NCBI RefSeq assembly: GCF_023657445.1
Contig: NZ_JAGTWY010000001.1
Span: 1,984,001 to 2,048,000 of the forward strand
Length of the DNA: 64,000 nucleotides
Source: Marinobacter sediminum
GTDB lineage: Bacteria; Pseudomonadota; Gammaproteobacteria; Pseudomonadales; Oleiphilaceae
Direction: 5' to 3'
Shown here piece after piece: positions 42,630 to 50,713 of the stretch. The position numbers were made by a program, and so were the translations under genes. Position 1 is the stretch's first letter. Every line of letters starts with the position of its first letter. The notes beneath the pieces are model-generated. The model had not been told where the DNA came from and ran no database searches. It worked only from the letters and a program-made list of their open reading frames with translations.

Positions 42630-43633
42630 AGACCCAGCCGGCCCAACTTCCCCAGCTCCTGAAAAAAGGTCTTTCACCCGTCTATCTTGTTTCCGGCGAC
42701 GAACCTTTGCTGGTTCAGGAATGCTGTGACCATATCCGCAAATCTGCAAGGGATGCAGGCTTTCACGATCGTCTCACCTTCCATGCCGACCACCAGCTGG
42801 ATTGGAACGCCGTGGCCGAAGAATTCAGCGCTTTGTCCCTGTTTGCCGAGCGCCGCCGTATCGAGATCCACCTCCCCACCGGCAAACTCGGCGACGGCAG
42901 GGCAGTTCTGGAGCGCGTTCTTCAGGACCCCCCGGAAGACATCATACTGCTGCTCATCAGCGCTCGTCTCGACGCCGCGGAAACCCGACGCAAGTGGTAC
43001 AAGGAGCTTCAGAACAAGGGCGTACATGTGCCGGTTTGGCCAGTGGATGCCGACAAGTTCCAGGGCTGGTTACAACAACGCGCATCCAGTCGCGGCCTTA
43101 GCCTCACCCGCGGGGCCCTTGCCATGCTTGGCGAACGCCTCGAAGGGAACCTGCTGGCCGCAAGTCAGGAGCTTGACCGCCTGGCCCTGCTGACCAACGG
43201 GAACACCATTGACGAGGAAACGGTGGAACAGGCTGTTCAGGACAGCTCCCGTTTCAATGGCTTCGAGCTGGTGACTGAACTGCTTGCCGGTCGGGCCGCG
43301 CATGCCGGTAAAATGATCGGTGTTCTGCAGCAGGAGGGTGAAAACCCGCTGGGCTTGCTCGCCGTGCTTACCCGGGATCTGAGCCTGATACTGGAGCTCA
43401 AGGCAACTGCGGGCCAGGGTGACAACCCCGCTGGCTTCCTCAAGAAGCGAGGCGTATTCCAGCCACAACGTGCCCGGGTACTAGAACAGGCCGCAAGGCG
43501 CCTGAACCGTGGGCAACTTCATAGTGCAATCACGCTCTGCAGCCAGATTGATCGGGCGGCCAAGGGCTTTGATGACCTTTCTCCCTGGCATCACCTTCGA
43601 GATATGTCCGTGCTGCTCGCGCCCAGTTCCTGA
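42626..43633 (+). CDS. holA: DNA polymerase III subunit delta
   Basis: 335-residue delta subunit of the clamp loader, which opens the beta clamp. N-terminal AAA-like domain (VYLVSGDEPLLVQECCDHIR, then SLFAERRRIEIHLPTGKLG), with the delta-specific LGERLEGNLLAASQELDRLA and a collar domain ending AKGFDDLSPWHHLRDMSVLL. Overlaps lptE by four bases, as in other gammaproteobacteria. Confidence 0.95.
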   Translation: MKTQPAQLPQLLKKGLSPVYLVSGDEPLLVQECCDHIRKSARDAGFHDRLTFHADHQLDWNAVAEEFSALSLFAERRRIEIHLPTGKLGDGRAVLERVLQDPPEDIILLLISARLDAAETRRKWYKELQNKGVHVPVWPVDADKFQGWLQQRASSRGLSLTRGALAMLGERLEGNLLAASQELDRLALLTNGNTIDEETVEQAVQDSSRFNGFELVTELLAGRAAHAGKMIGVLQQEGENPLGLLAVLTRDLSLILELKATAGQGDNPAGFLKKRGVFQPQRARVLEQAARRLNRGQLHSAITLCSQIDRAAKGFDDLSPWHHLRDMSVLLAPSS

Positions 43634-43744
43634 TTTGGATCAAAGGCACTTCAGGTTATTTCAGACAGGCCCCGACGCACACTTGACAGTTTTTTACGTT
43701 ACGGCGCATTGTAAGCACACCATCAAACCAAGGAGGAGCTTGAT

Positions 43745-44008
43745 ATGAGTATTCAAGAGGAACTCAAGAAGTTGTCGGAGAAGGTCAAACAGTATCGTGA
43801 TGAAGCCCGCGTGCAGCTTCATCTCGCCGGAGAGGACGTCAAAGACGAGTGGGACGATCTCGAACAGGACTGGGACCGCTTCCGCAACAAGCTTGAACAG
43901 GTGCTTCATGATACAGAAAACGCATCCCAGGAAGCGAAGCAAACAGCCCAGAAGTTGGGCGAGGACCTCAAGAACGGTTACGAGAACATTCGTAAGAAGC
44001 TTAAATAA
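43745..44008 (+). CDS. Small charged helical (coiled-coil) protein, unknown function
   Basis: 87 residues, about 45% charged, without cysteine or a signal peptide, predicted by eye to be one long helix: heptad-like spacing runs through KLSEKVKQYRDEARVQLHLA and WDRFRNKLEQVLHDTENASQ. A tryptophan pair in DEWDDLEQDWDRF breaks the pattern. I do not recognise a characterised family. A good GGAGG lies before the ATG, and TTGACA (43683-43688) with CATTGT (43707-43712, spacing 18) may be its promoter. A 10-bp hairpin follows. Its own signals suggest a real gene; a structural or stress role is only a guess. Confidence 0.7.
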   Translation: MSIQEELKKLSEKVKQYRDEARVQLHLAGEDVKDEWDDLEQDWDRFRNKLEQVLHDTENASQEAKQTAQKLGEDLKNGYENIRKKLK

Positions 44009-44047
44009 AACGTTAACCCGTTAACACAATACTACAAATATCTACCG

Positions 44048-44074
44048 CAGAGGCGCTCCCGGATAGCGCCTCTG
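44048..44074 (+). terminator. Hairpin after the coiled-coil gene
   Basis: Perfect 10-bp stem CAGAGGCGCT (44048-44057) / AGCGCCTCTG (44065-44074), loop CCCGGAT. The following bases (TGCCATACTT) are only mildly T-rich, so termination may be partial. Confidence 0.55.
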
Positions 44075-44181
44075 TGCCATACTTCACAGTGTAAGTGAAC
44101 GAAGCGTCATAGTTCTGACCTGCGGGTCATAAGGCTTGATTCGACAAGGCGCTTACAGACGCTGCGAGGTGCAACAGGCGT

Positions 44182-44817
44182 ATGAAAAAAATCTTCCTGG
44201 CTTCCACCGCCCTCTTTCTATTATGCGCCACAAGCGTCGTCATTGGTCAAAACACCCGGTTCAGTGACCCGGACACGGTGGTCAAGGAGCAATTCTGGGG
44301 CAACCTGTACGCTGATGGCGGCAATTCGTTCTTCTGCGATACCCCTTTTACCAGCAAAGGCTTCGTCCTGACAGACGGTTACGTTTACCCGCTGGCAGAC
44401 ATTCGCAGTGCTCTGGACTGTGGTACCTCACGACAATGCGAGCAGGATAATCATTACCGTCAGATCGCATCGGATCTTCACAACATGATCCCGGTGAGAA
44501 GTCGAACAGAAATGCAGCGACGCAACGTCCGGTATGAAAACCTGGGAGAAACTATCAACAGGGATGACTGCGGCATTCGCGAGAGCGCTGGTTTTTTCGA
44601 GCCCCCCGAGAGAGTCAAAGGCGATATCGCGCGAACTGTCGCCTATATGGTGGAAACCTACGACCTTCCCTGGCTGGGATCCACGCCCGTATTCCAGGGC
44701 TGGAACCGGCTGGACCCACCGGACGATACCGAACTGACCCGGCACCGACGAGTCGCCGAAATTCAGGGCAATGAAAACCCCTTTTTAACCAACCCTGACT
44801 ACATGGAGCAACTCTGA
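44182..44817 (+). CDS. endA: Endonuclease I family secreted nuclease
   Basis: 211-residue protein with a signal peptide (MKKIFLASTALFLLCATSVV, cleavage before QNTRF) and the endonuclease I (EndA/Vvn/Dns) fold, non-specific periplasmic or secreted DNases with a beta-beta-alpha metal site. The core is SDLHNMIPVRSRTEMQRRNV (His100 as the likely general base; Asn further on as metal ligand), with FCDTPF and QCEQDN cysteines for disulfides and the terminal EIQGNENPFLTNPDYMEQL corresponding to the family's GNPFIDHP-like end. Single gene with a bidirectional terminator behind it. Nuclease activity is inferred. Confidence 0.88.
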   Translation: MKKIFLASTALFLLCATSVVIGQNTRFSDPDTVVKEQFWGNLYADGGNSFFCDTPFTSKGFVLTDGYVYPLADIRSALDCGTSRQCEQDNHYRQIASDLHNMIPVRSRTEMQRRNVRYENLGETINRDDCGIRESAGFFEPPERVKGDIARTVAYMVETYDLPWLGSTPVFQGWNRLDPPDDTELTRHRRVAEIQGNENPFLTNPDYMEQL

Positions 44818-44833
44818 CAATTTCTGTAAGAAC

Positions 44834-44865
44834 AAAAAAAGCAGGCCCGAGGCCTGCTTTTTTTT
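44834..44865. terminator. Bidirectional terminator between endA and an acyl-CoA dehydrogenase
   Basis: Seven A, then 7-bp stem GCAGGCC (44841-44847) / GGCCTGC (44851-44857) with loop CGA, then eight T (44858-44865). The flanking A and T runs make it work on both strands, serving the two convergent genes. Confidence 0.92.
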
Positions 44866-44890
44866 GTATCTCTTCACTGTTAATAGCAGA

Positions 44891-46687
44891 TCAGAACTCG
44901 TCCGCAGTGAGCGCCATCATAGATTCGCTGCCGCTGCGAATGCCCTCGGCAAGAGAAACAGTCTTCGGCAACAGACGATCATAATAGAAACGCGCGGTTT
45001 TAAGTTTGCCGCTGTAGAAACCTGAGCTATCGCCCTCGGCTTTTGGCGCTGCCGCCTTCACCATTTTAGCCCACATATAGCCGAGCGCTGTCAGACCAAA
45101 CAGGTCCAGGTAGTCTACCGAAGCAGCACCGACAGCATCGGGATTGTCAGAAGCCTGATTGACCACATGTTCGGTCACGTCCGATAGACGCTCCAGGGCG
45201 GCCGCAAGCGGCTCGAGGAATGGGCGAAGGTTTTCATCAGAGGCATTTTCCTCAATGAACGAAGCGACGTCCTGGGCAAACAGTTCGTAAAGCTTGCCCT
45301 GACTGCCAACGACCTTGCGCCCCATCAGGTCCAGCGCCTGAATACCGTTGGTACCTTCATAGATCTGGGTGATCCGGCAGTCGCGAACGAGCTGTTCCTG
45401 ACCCCACTCGCGAATAAAGCCGTGACCACCGAAGACTTGCTGACCCATGATACAGGCATCCAGACCACGGTCGGTCAGAAACGCTTTCGCCACCGGTGTC
45501 AGCAACGCCACCATGCCTTCGGCATGCTTGCGACGATCTTCCTCACTGGCATCAGCGTACTTGGAGACATCCAGCCACTGGGCCACATAGGTTGAGAATG
45601 CACGGCCACCTTCCACATAACCCTTCATGGTCAGCAACATACGGCGCACGTCGGGATGCACCAGAATTGGATCTGCAGCCTTTTCTGGCTGCTGGGCTCC
45701 GGTCGGCGCCCGACTCTGGATACGATCCAAAGCGTACTCACGAGCACTCTGCAAAGAGGCTTCGGCCGCGCCAATGCCCTGGATACCTACACCCAGGCGT
45801 TCATAGTTCATCATGGTAAACATTGCTGCGAGGCCCTTGTTCTCCTCGCCAACAAGCCAACCCCTGGCGCCATCGAAATTCATTACGCAGGTGGCGGAGC
45901 CCTTGATACCCATCTTCTTCTCGATGGAACCACAGCTGAAGCTGTTGCGCTCACCCAGAGAACCGTCCTCATTCACCAGGAATTTGGGTACCAGGAGCAG
46001 AGAAATACCCTTCGGCCCCTTGGGCGCATCCGGTAACTTGGCGAGGACCAGATGAACAATGTTCTCGGCCATGTCGTGCTCGCCCCAAGTAATGAATATC
46101 TTGGTGCCGGTTACATTGAAAGAGCCATCGTCGTTCGGCTCGGCCTTGGTGCGGATGATACCCAGATCAGTCCCGGCATGAGGCTCGGTCAGATCCATAG
46201 CACCGGACCAGACGCCGGAGTACATGTTTGGCAAATACTTTTCTTTCAGCTCCTGGCTTCCATGGGCATCAATCGCAAGACAGGCACCTGCAGTCAGCAT
46301 AGGTGCCAGACCAAATGCCATGTTGGCACCCTGCATCATCTCTTCGAACTGTGCGACCAGGGTCTTGGGCATCCCCATTCCACCGAACTCAGGGTTACCG
46401 CCAAGACCGTTCCAACCACCTTCGACGATGGTCTGGTAGGCCGCTTTAAAGCCCTCCGGCGCTGTAACTTCGCCTCCATTCCACTTGCTGCCCTGCTCGT
46501 CACCTTCCCGGTTCAGAGGTGCCAAAACACCGCTACTGATCTTGCCAGCTTCCTCCAGAATGGCATCGGCCGTTTCCGGATCCACATTCTCAGCCACCTT
46601 GGGCAGAGAGGCCCACAGAGTGGGCGCATCAAAAACTTCGTTCAATACGAAACGCATATCACGTAGAGGTGCCTGATAATCAGCCAT
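44891..46687 (-). CDS. Acyl-CoA dehydrogenase (paralogue 1)
   Basis: 598-residue flavoprotein of the large acyl-CoA dehydrogenase type with an extra C-terminal domain (PF12806-like), the group that includes DmdC and many fatty acyl-CoA dehydrogenases. FAD and substrate regions are visible: MDLTEPHAGTDLGIIRTKAE, FITWGEHDMAENI, FGGHGFIREWGQEQLVRDCR, QIYEGTNGIQALDLMGRK. The start is MADYQAPLRDMRFVLNEVFD. A very similar paralogue lies 208 bases upstream on the same strand with its own terminator. Chain-length preference cannot be read from sequence; short, medium or methylthio-propionyl-CoA substrates are all possible. Confidence 0.92.
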   Translation of the reverse strand: MADYQAPLRDMRFVLNEVFDAPTLWASLPKVAENVDPETADAILEEAGKISSGVLAPLNREGDEQGSKWNGGEVTAPEGFKAAYQTIVEGGWNGLGGNPEFGGMGMPKTLVAQFEEMMQGANMAFGLAPMLTAGACLAIDAHGSQELKEKYLPNMYSGVWSGAMDLTEPHAGTDLGIIRTKAEPNDDGSFNVTGTKIFITWGEHDMAENIVHLVLAKLPDAPKGPKGISLLLVPKFLVNEDGSLGERNSFSCGSIEKKMGIKGSATCVMNFDGARGWLVGEENKGLAAMFTMMNYERLGVGIQGIGAAEASLQSAREYALDRIQSRAPTGAQQPEKAADPILVHPDVRRMLLTMKGYVEGGRAFSTYVAQWLDVSKYADASEEDRRKHAEGMVALLTPVAKAFLTDRGLDACIMGQQVFGGHGFIREWGQEQLVRDCRITQIYEGTNGIQALDLMGRKVVGSQGKLYELFAQDVASFIEENASDENLRPFLEPLAAALERLSDVTEHVVNQASDNPDAVGAASVDYLDLFGLTALGYMWAKMVKAAAPKAEGDSSGFYSGKLKTARFYYDRLLPKTVSLAEGIRSGSESMMALTADEF

Positions 46688-46828
46688 CTATAACTCTCCA
46701 AAAATGCAGTCAGTCTGTTCAGGCGGCAAAACGGCCATCTGGCCAGGCTCGCCTGCTCGGGCTATGTGTCCGCTCAGATTATTTTTTATGGGCGATCATT
46801 CTAACCCAAAAACGGACCTCAACTCATG

Positions 46829-46858
46829 AAAAAAGCCCGCCTCCGGGGAGCACGGGCC
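46829..46858 (-). terminator. Terminator of acyl-CoA dehydrogenase paralogue 2
   Basis: On the minus strand, GGCCCG...CGGGC (stem arms 46853-46858 and 46835-46839, 13-base loop containing CTCCCCGGAG) followed by six T (46829-46834). It lies 37 bases after the stop of the 46.9-48.7 kb gene and so separates the two paralogues into distinct transcription units. Confidence 0.7.
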
Positions 46859-46895
46859 TTCTCTTTACTTCCTGATCACCTTCAGTGCCCGCGCC

Positions 46896-48695
46896 TTAGA
46901 TAGCGAAGGCTTCCTCCGGCATGTCCATCAGGCTGTCCGCACCGGCCAACATGCTTTCAGCATGGCCCTTGGCACGAGGCAGCATGCGCTTGAAGTAGAA
47001 GCGTGCAGTCTGAACCTTGGCGTTGTAGAACATCTCCTCAGACGTCCCATCTGCCATCTTGTCCAGAGCCACCTTGGCCATACGGGCCCACAGATAGGCA
47101 AATACGGCGTAACCGGAGTACATCAGGTAGTCCACAGACGCGGCACCAACTTCTTCACGGTTCTTCATGGCGGTCATGCCGATCTTCATGGTCAGATCGC
47201 CCCACTCCTTATTCAGGGCCGCCAGCGGCTCCAGGAATTCTTTCAGCTGTTCGTTATCCGCATTTTCCTTGCAGAACACGTGCACCTGTTTGGTGAAACC
47301 CTTCAGAGACTCGCCCTGGGTCATCAGAACCTTGCGGCCCAGCAGGTCAAGCGCCTGAATACCGGTGGTACCTTCATAAATCATACCGATACGGGCATCA
47401 CGTACGTTCTGCTCCATGCCCCATTCGGAGATGAAACCGTGACCACCGAATACCTGCATACCGAGGTTGGCAGCTTCGTAACCAATTTCAGTCAGAAATG
47501 CCTTGGCGATCGGAGTCAGGAAGCCCAGGGCCTCGTCCGCTTCCTTGCGCGCTTCCTCAGTCTTGCCACTGTGAACAATATCCGCCTGCTGTGAAGTCAG
47601 GTAGATCAGGGCACGGGCGCCTTCAGCGACCGCTTTCTGGGTCAGCAGCATGCGACGAACGTCCGGGTGAACGATGATCGGATCGGCAATGCCTTCTGGA
47701 TTCTTCGGGCCACTCAGGGAACGCATGGCCAGACGCTCTTTGGCATAGGCCAGGGAACCCTGGAAGCCCAGCTCGGCCGCACCGAGGCCCTGGATAGCGG
47801 TGCCGATACGCGCGGTGTTCATGAACGTGAACATGCAGTTCAGGCCCCTGTTCTCAGGGCCGATCAACCAGCCTTTGGCGCCGTCGAAGTTCATGACACA
47901 GGTTGCGTTGCCATGGATACCCATCTTGTGCTCGATGGAACCACAGGACACTGCGTTGCGTTCGCCGCAAGAACCGTCTTCGTTCGGCAGATTCTTGGGT
48001 ACGATAAACAGGGAGATACCCTTGGTACCTTCCGGAGCGCCGGGCAGGCGTGCCAGAACGATGTGAACAATGTTCTCGGCCATGTCGTGCTCACCGGCAG
48101 AGATAAAGATCTTGGTGCCGGTAATCGAGTGGGTGCCATCGGCATTCGGCTCGGCCTTGGTACGGAGGGTACCGAGATCGGAACCGCAGTGCGGCTCAGT
48201 CAGACACATGGTGCCGGTCCACTCGCCGCTGATCAGCTTGGTCAGGTAGGTCTGCTTCTGCTCTTCAGTACCGTGCTCTTCGATGGTGTTGGTCGCACCG
48301 TGACTCAGGCCGGGATACATACCAAAAGACCAGTTAGCTGTGCCAACCATCTCGCTCATGACCAGGCCCAGAGAGTGAGGCAGACCCTGACCACCGTAGT
48401 TGGGATCGGCGGTCATGGATGGCCAGCCACCGTCCACGTATTGCTGGTAGGCTTCTTTGAAACCTGTCGGCGTCTTCACGCCATCTTCGCTCCAGGTACA
48501 ACCCTCTTTGTCACCCACCTGGTTCAGCGGAGACAGAACCTGCTCACAGAACTTTGCACCTTCCCCGATAATGGCATCCACCATATCCGGAGTGGCGTCT
48601 TCTGCACCTTCCAGGTTGGCGTAGTGCTGCTCACTGTCAAGCAACTCGGTCATTACAAATTTGATGTCACGCAGGGGCGCTTTGTAGTCAGGCAT
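46896..48695 (-). CDS. Acyl-CoA dehydrogenase (paralogue 2)
   Basis: 599-residue acyl-CoA dehydrogenase of the same large subtype as its neighbour, with MCLTEPHCGSDLGTLRTKAE, FISAGEHDMAENI, FGGHGFISEWGMEQNVRDAR and MIYEGTTGIQALDLLGRK. The start MPDYKAPLRDIKFVMTELLD matches the paralogue (MADYQAPLRDMRFVL) and has GAGG eight bases upstream; an open frame from a GTG at 48767 adds 24 residues without homology or ribosome-binding site. A strong promoter with overlapping PsrA-like sites lies at 48795-48839. Likely role: fatty-acid beta-oxidation under fatty-acid control. Confidence 0.93.
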   Translation of the reverse strand: MPDYKAPLRDIKFVMTELLDSEQHYANLEGAEDATPDMVDAIIGEGAKFCEQVLSPLNQVGDKEGCTWSEDGVKTPTGFKEAYQQYVDGGWPSMTADPNYGGQGLPHSLGLVMSEMVGTANWSFGMYPGLSHGATNTIEEHGTEEQKQTYLTKLISGEWTGTMCLTEPHCGSDLGTLRTKAEPNADGTHSITGTKIFISAGEHDMAENIVHIVLARLPGAPEGTKGISLFIVPKNLPNEDGSCGERNAVSCGSIEHKMGIHGNATCVMNFDGAKGWLIGPENRGLNCMFTFMNTARIGTAIQGLGAAELGFQGSLAYAKERLAMRSLSGPKNPEGIADPIIVHPDVRRMLLTQKAVAEGARALIYLTSQQADIVHSGKTEEARKEADEALGFLTPIAKAFLTEIGYEAANLGMQVFGGHGFISEWGMEQNVRDARIGMIYEGTTGIQALDLLGRKVLMTQGESLKGFTKQVHVFCKENADNEQLKEFLEPLAALNKEWGDLTMKIGMTAMKNREEVGAASVDYLMYSGYAVFAYLWARMAKVALDKMADGTSEEMFYNAKVQTARFYFKRMLPRAKGHAESMLAGADSLMDMPEEAFAI

Positions 48696-48794
48696 GGAAT
48701 CCACCTCGATTTTCGGACTTAGCTGAGTCGGGTTTGACAGCTTCTGGCCTTGGGTTTGCTCAGACACCGCAACGCACTGCGCTGCAGCCTTAAT

Positions 48795-48821
48795 TAAACA
48801 CTTGTTTGAAACATACGTTTA
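48795..48821. promoter_or_regulatory. Tandem PsrA-like operator
   Basis: Two inverted-repeat sites abut and share one base: TAAAC-ACTT-GTTTG (48795-48808) and GAAAC-ATAC-GTTTA (48808-48821). The pseudomonad fatty-acid-responsive repressor PsrA binds (G/C)AAAC-N2-4-GTTT(G/C), to which both come within one base. The second site covers the -10 region of the promoter for acyl-CoA dehydrogenase 2, where a bound repressor would block transcription. Assignment to PsrA is inferred; another TetR-family fatty-acid regulator is possible. Confidence 0.6.
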
Positions 48822-48839
48822 GAGGCACAGAATTGTCAA
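48810..48839 (-). promoter_or_regulatory. Sigma-70 promoter of acyl-CoA dehydrogenase 2
   Basis: On the minus strand, TTGACA (48834-48839), an 18-base spacer, and TATGTT (48810-48815). The -35 is perfect and the -10 has four of six consensus bases. Start of transcription would be about 110 bases before the gene's ATG. Confidence 0.6.
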
Positions 48840-48966
48840 TAGTCCGATCAAAAATTTGTGTCGCGGTGTGCCAAAGGAACGTTCGCCGCAGGCGCGCTCG
48901 GGAACAAATACAGATAGTTGCGGGTATTAAAACCGGGAAAGAGAGATTATCGGAAAACCGGGGTAT

Positions 48967-49677
48967 CTAGGCAGCTGCAGGGCGGAATCCGGATTGCCGC
49001 GGGCTGGCACCGGCCGTCATGGCGGACACGGACTGGTAGGTGTCGCTGGCCTGCTGACCCAGGCGCAACTGGGAAGTGCCCTGTTCACCAGACGCTGAGC
49101 TCGGCGGGCTCCCTGCATCATCGTTTTTTCCGGACGCCAGCTCCGACCGGGCCTGAAGCATTACCTGAATAGCCTGCGCCGCAACCGCCCGATCCTGACC
49201 AGAGGGGTCAGCCGGCGCCATAGCGGCAGCCCGTACTACACGCATCTTCTCGATGGTAGCCTGGGGGTCTCTCTGAACCGGGGAGACATCGATAGACACT
49301 TCCCCACCCACGGCGTATTGCGCACCATCCGGGCCACGCTCGTAGGTAAAAGACATTGCTCCGGCGTACTGGCCACCCGTCGCCTGGTGCGCAGCCTCAT
49401 GGGCCCGCACTTCACGGTCCCTTGCTTTAAGTTCGGTGAGTTGCTTGAGCTCTTCCTCACTCAAACCCTGTTCAGCAACGGATGCCCCCTTGGCGCCGGC
49501 TACCCCTTTCCTGTCTTCGGGTGGTCCAGCTTTGTCCTGGGTTACCGTGGGGTTTTCAGACACAGATACTGGATTGCTACCAGCGCGGCCATTGTCCGAA
49601 TAAATAGCTGAGGGAGGGCTGGCGGGGGCGCCGCCCGAACGAAGAGAAACAGGGAGATTGGGTGGAATTACATTCAC
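48967..49677 (-). CDS. SprA-related putative metallopeptidase with HEAAH motif
   Basis: 236-residue protein of the SprA-related family (PF12118), annotated elsewhere as putative metalloprotease. The motif HEAAH (residues 93-97) sits in REVRAHEAAHQATGGQYAGA and resembles the HExxH zinc site; SFTYERGPDGAQYAVGGEVS and SPVQRDPQATIEKMRVVRAA are the conserved core. The flanks (1-70 and 185-236) are low-complexity, rich in Ala, Ser, Gly and Pro. No signal peptide is visible. Function is unproven. The next gene upstream on the same strand encodes a flagellar-rod-like miniprotein, 9 bases away. Confidence 0.85.
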   Translation of the reverse strand: MNVIPPNLPVSLRSGGAPASPPSAIYSDNGRAGSNPVSVSENPTVTQDKAGPPEDRKGVAGAKGASVAEQGLSEEELKQLTELKARDREVRAHEAAHQATGGQYAGAMSFTYERGPDGAQYAVGGEVSIDVSPVQRDPQATIEKMRVVRAAAMAPADPSGQDRAVAAQAIQVMLQARSELASGKNDDAGSPPSSASGEQGTSQLRLGQQASDTYQSVSAMTAGASPRQSGFRPAAA

Positions 49678-49686
49678 GACCGATAC

Positions 49687-49932
49687 TCAGGCCATCACAT
49701 CCAGAAGCGTACCAAGCGTTTCATCCGCAGCCTTAACAACCTGCGCGGAGGCTTCAACACTGCGTTCATACAACTTCAGGTCAATAATTGGCTCCACGAG
49801 GCTCCCGGCCCCTTCGGCCGTTCCCTGTGGGCCATCAACGCCACCACGAGCTATTTTCCGGGCGGCGTTTTCCATGCCGATCATGCCATCCTGGATGCCC
49901 TGAACGCCCACCGCGAGTGTATTGTTGATCAT
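49687..49932 (-). CDS. Miniature flagellar rod/hook-like protein
   Basis: 81 residues. The N-terminus (INNTLAVGVQGIQDGMIGME then NAARKIARGG) resembles the first helix of flagellar rod/hook proteins, and the C-terminus (YERSVEASAQVVKAADETLG then TLLDVMA) closely follows the C-terminal Flg_bbr_C motif of FlgE/FlgG/FlgC (YxAN..VI.TADEMLGTLL). The middle domain is absent: only about 30 residues separate the two. ATG 49932 with GGAAG eight bases upstream is preferred; a GTG five codons earlier is possible. No other flagellar gene is near. Whether it joins a filament or rod is unknown. Confidence 0.72.
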   Translation of the reverse strand: MINNTLAVGVQGIQDGMIGMENAARKIARGGVDGPQGTAEGAGSLVEPIIDLKLYERSVEASAQVVKAADETLGTLLDVMA

Positions 49933-49983
49933 AACCAATGCTTCCACTGACCAATAATTGACACCAGTAAGCCATATTTTTGG

Positions 49984-50676
49984 TCAATTTTCAAACAAAG
50001 GGTCGATATTCAGGTAACTTGCCAGCGCCGCCGGTTCCGCCTTCTCAAGCCAGGGCAACACGCCAAGGCAGGGCGCACCAAGATGTGTGAGAAGGTAGTT
50101 CAGCGTTTCCTGCTCGCAGCTCATGGGCTCAGGCTCTACCCGGTTAGCAACCCAGCCCGCAACCGGCAAGCCATCAGCCCGGATGGCCTCAGCGGTCAGT
50201 AAAGCATGATTGATGCAACCGAGTTTCAGACTGACCACCAGAATAACCGGCATCCCCAGCTCCCGCGGTAAGTTGGCATAGGTTTCCCGGTCGTTGAGGG
50301 GCACCCGCCAGCCACCGGCACCCTCAACAAGCATCAGATCCGCCGGACGGATCTGAAGACCCCGGCAGAAGCCTATCAGACGTTGCGCAGTGACCATCCT
50401 GCCCGCCTTCACTGCGGCAACATGAGGTGCAATTGCCGGCTCAAGTGCAATGGGGTTGATCAGGTCGTACGGCAGGGTTTCGGTGACAGCACTCTGAAGG
50501 GCCAGTGCGTCCTCATTTCGGAGGCCTTCCGGTGTCGATTCACAGCCCGATGCGATCGGCTTCATCGCAAGAGTTCGCTTACCGTCAGCTTTTGCCGACT
50601 CAAGGATGGCCGCCGAGACCATGGTTTTCCCGACGCCAGTATCGGTACCCGTCACAAAATAGGTTTTTTTGGCCAT
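49984..50676 (-). CDS. bioD: Dethiobiotin synthetase
   Basis: 230-residue P-loop enzyme that closes the ureido ring of dethiobiotin from DAPA, CO2 and ATP. The N-terminal Walker A-type motif is TGTDTGVGKTMVSAAIL, Lys/Thr of the catalytic loop AMKPIASGCE, and GAGGWRVPLNDRETYANLPR is the conserved Mg/ATP region. The start MAKKTYFVTGTDTGVGK is the family start. Last gene of bioBFCD, 37 bases after bioC. Confidence 0.95.
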   Translation of the reverse strand: MAKKTYFVTGTDTGVGKTMVSAAILESAKADGKRTLAMKPIASGCESTPEGLRNEDALALQSAVTETLPYDLINPIALEPAIAPHVAAVKAGRMVTAQRLIGFCRGLQIRPADLMLVEGAGGWRVPLNDRETYANLPRELGMPVILVVSLKLGCINHALLTAEAIRADGLPVAGWVANRVEPEPMSCEQETLNYLLTHLGAPCLGVLPWLEKAEPAALASYLNIDPLFEN

Positions 50677-50713
50677 GGGCTCAGTGTTTCCAGGATGTAG
50701 TGTTAATTGACGA

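Noticed and set aside
47667..48722. 351-codon open frame opposite acyl-CoA dehydrogenase 2
   Set aside because: Codon-pattern mirror of a conserved gene; no domain recognised.
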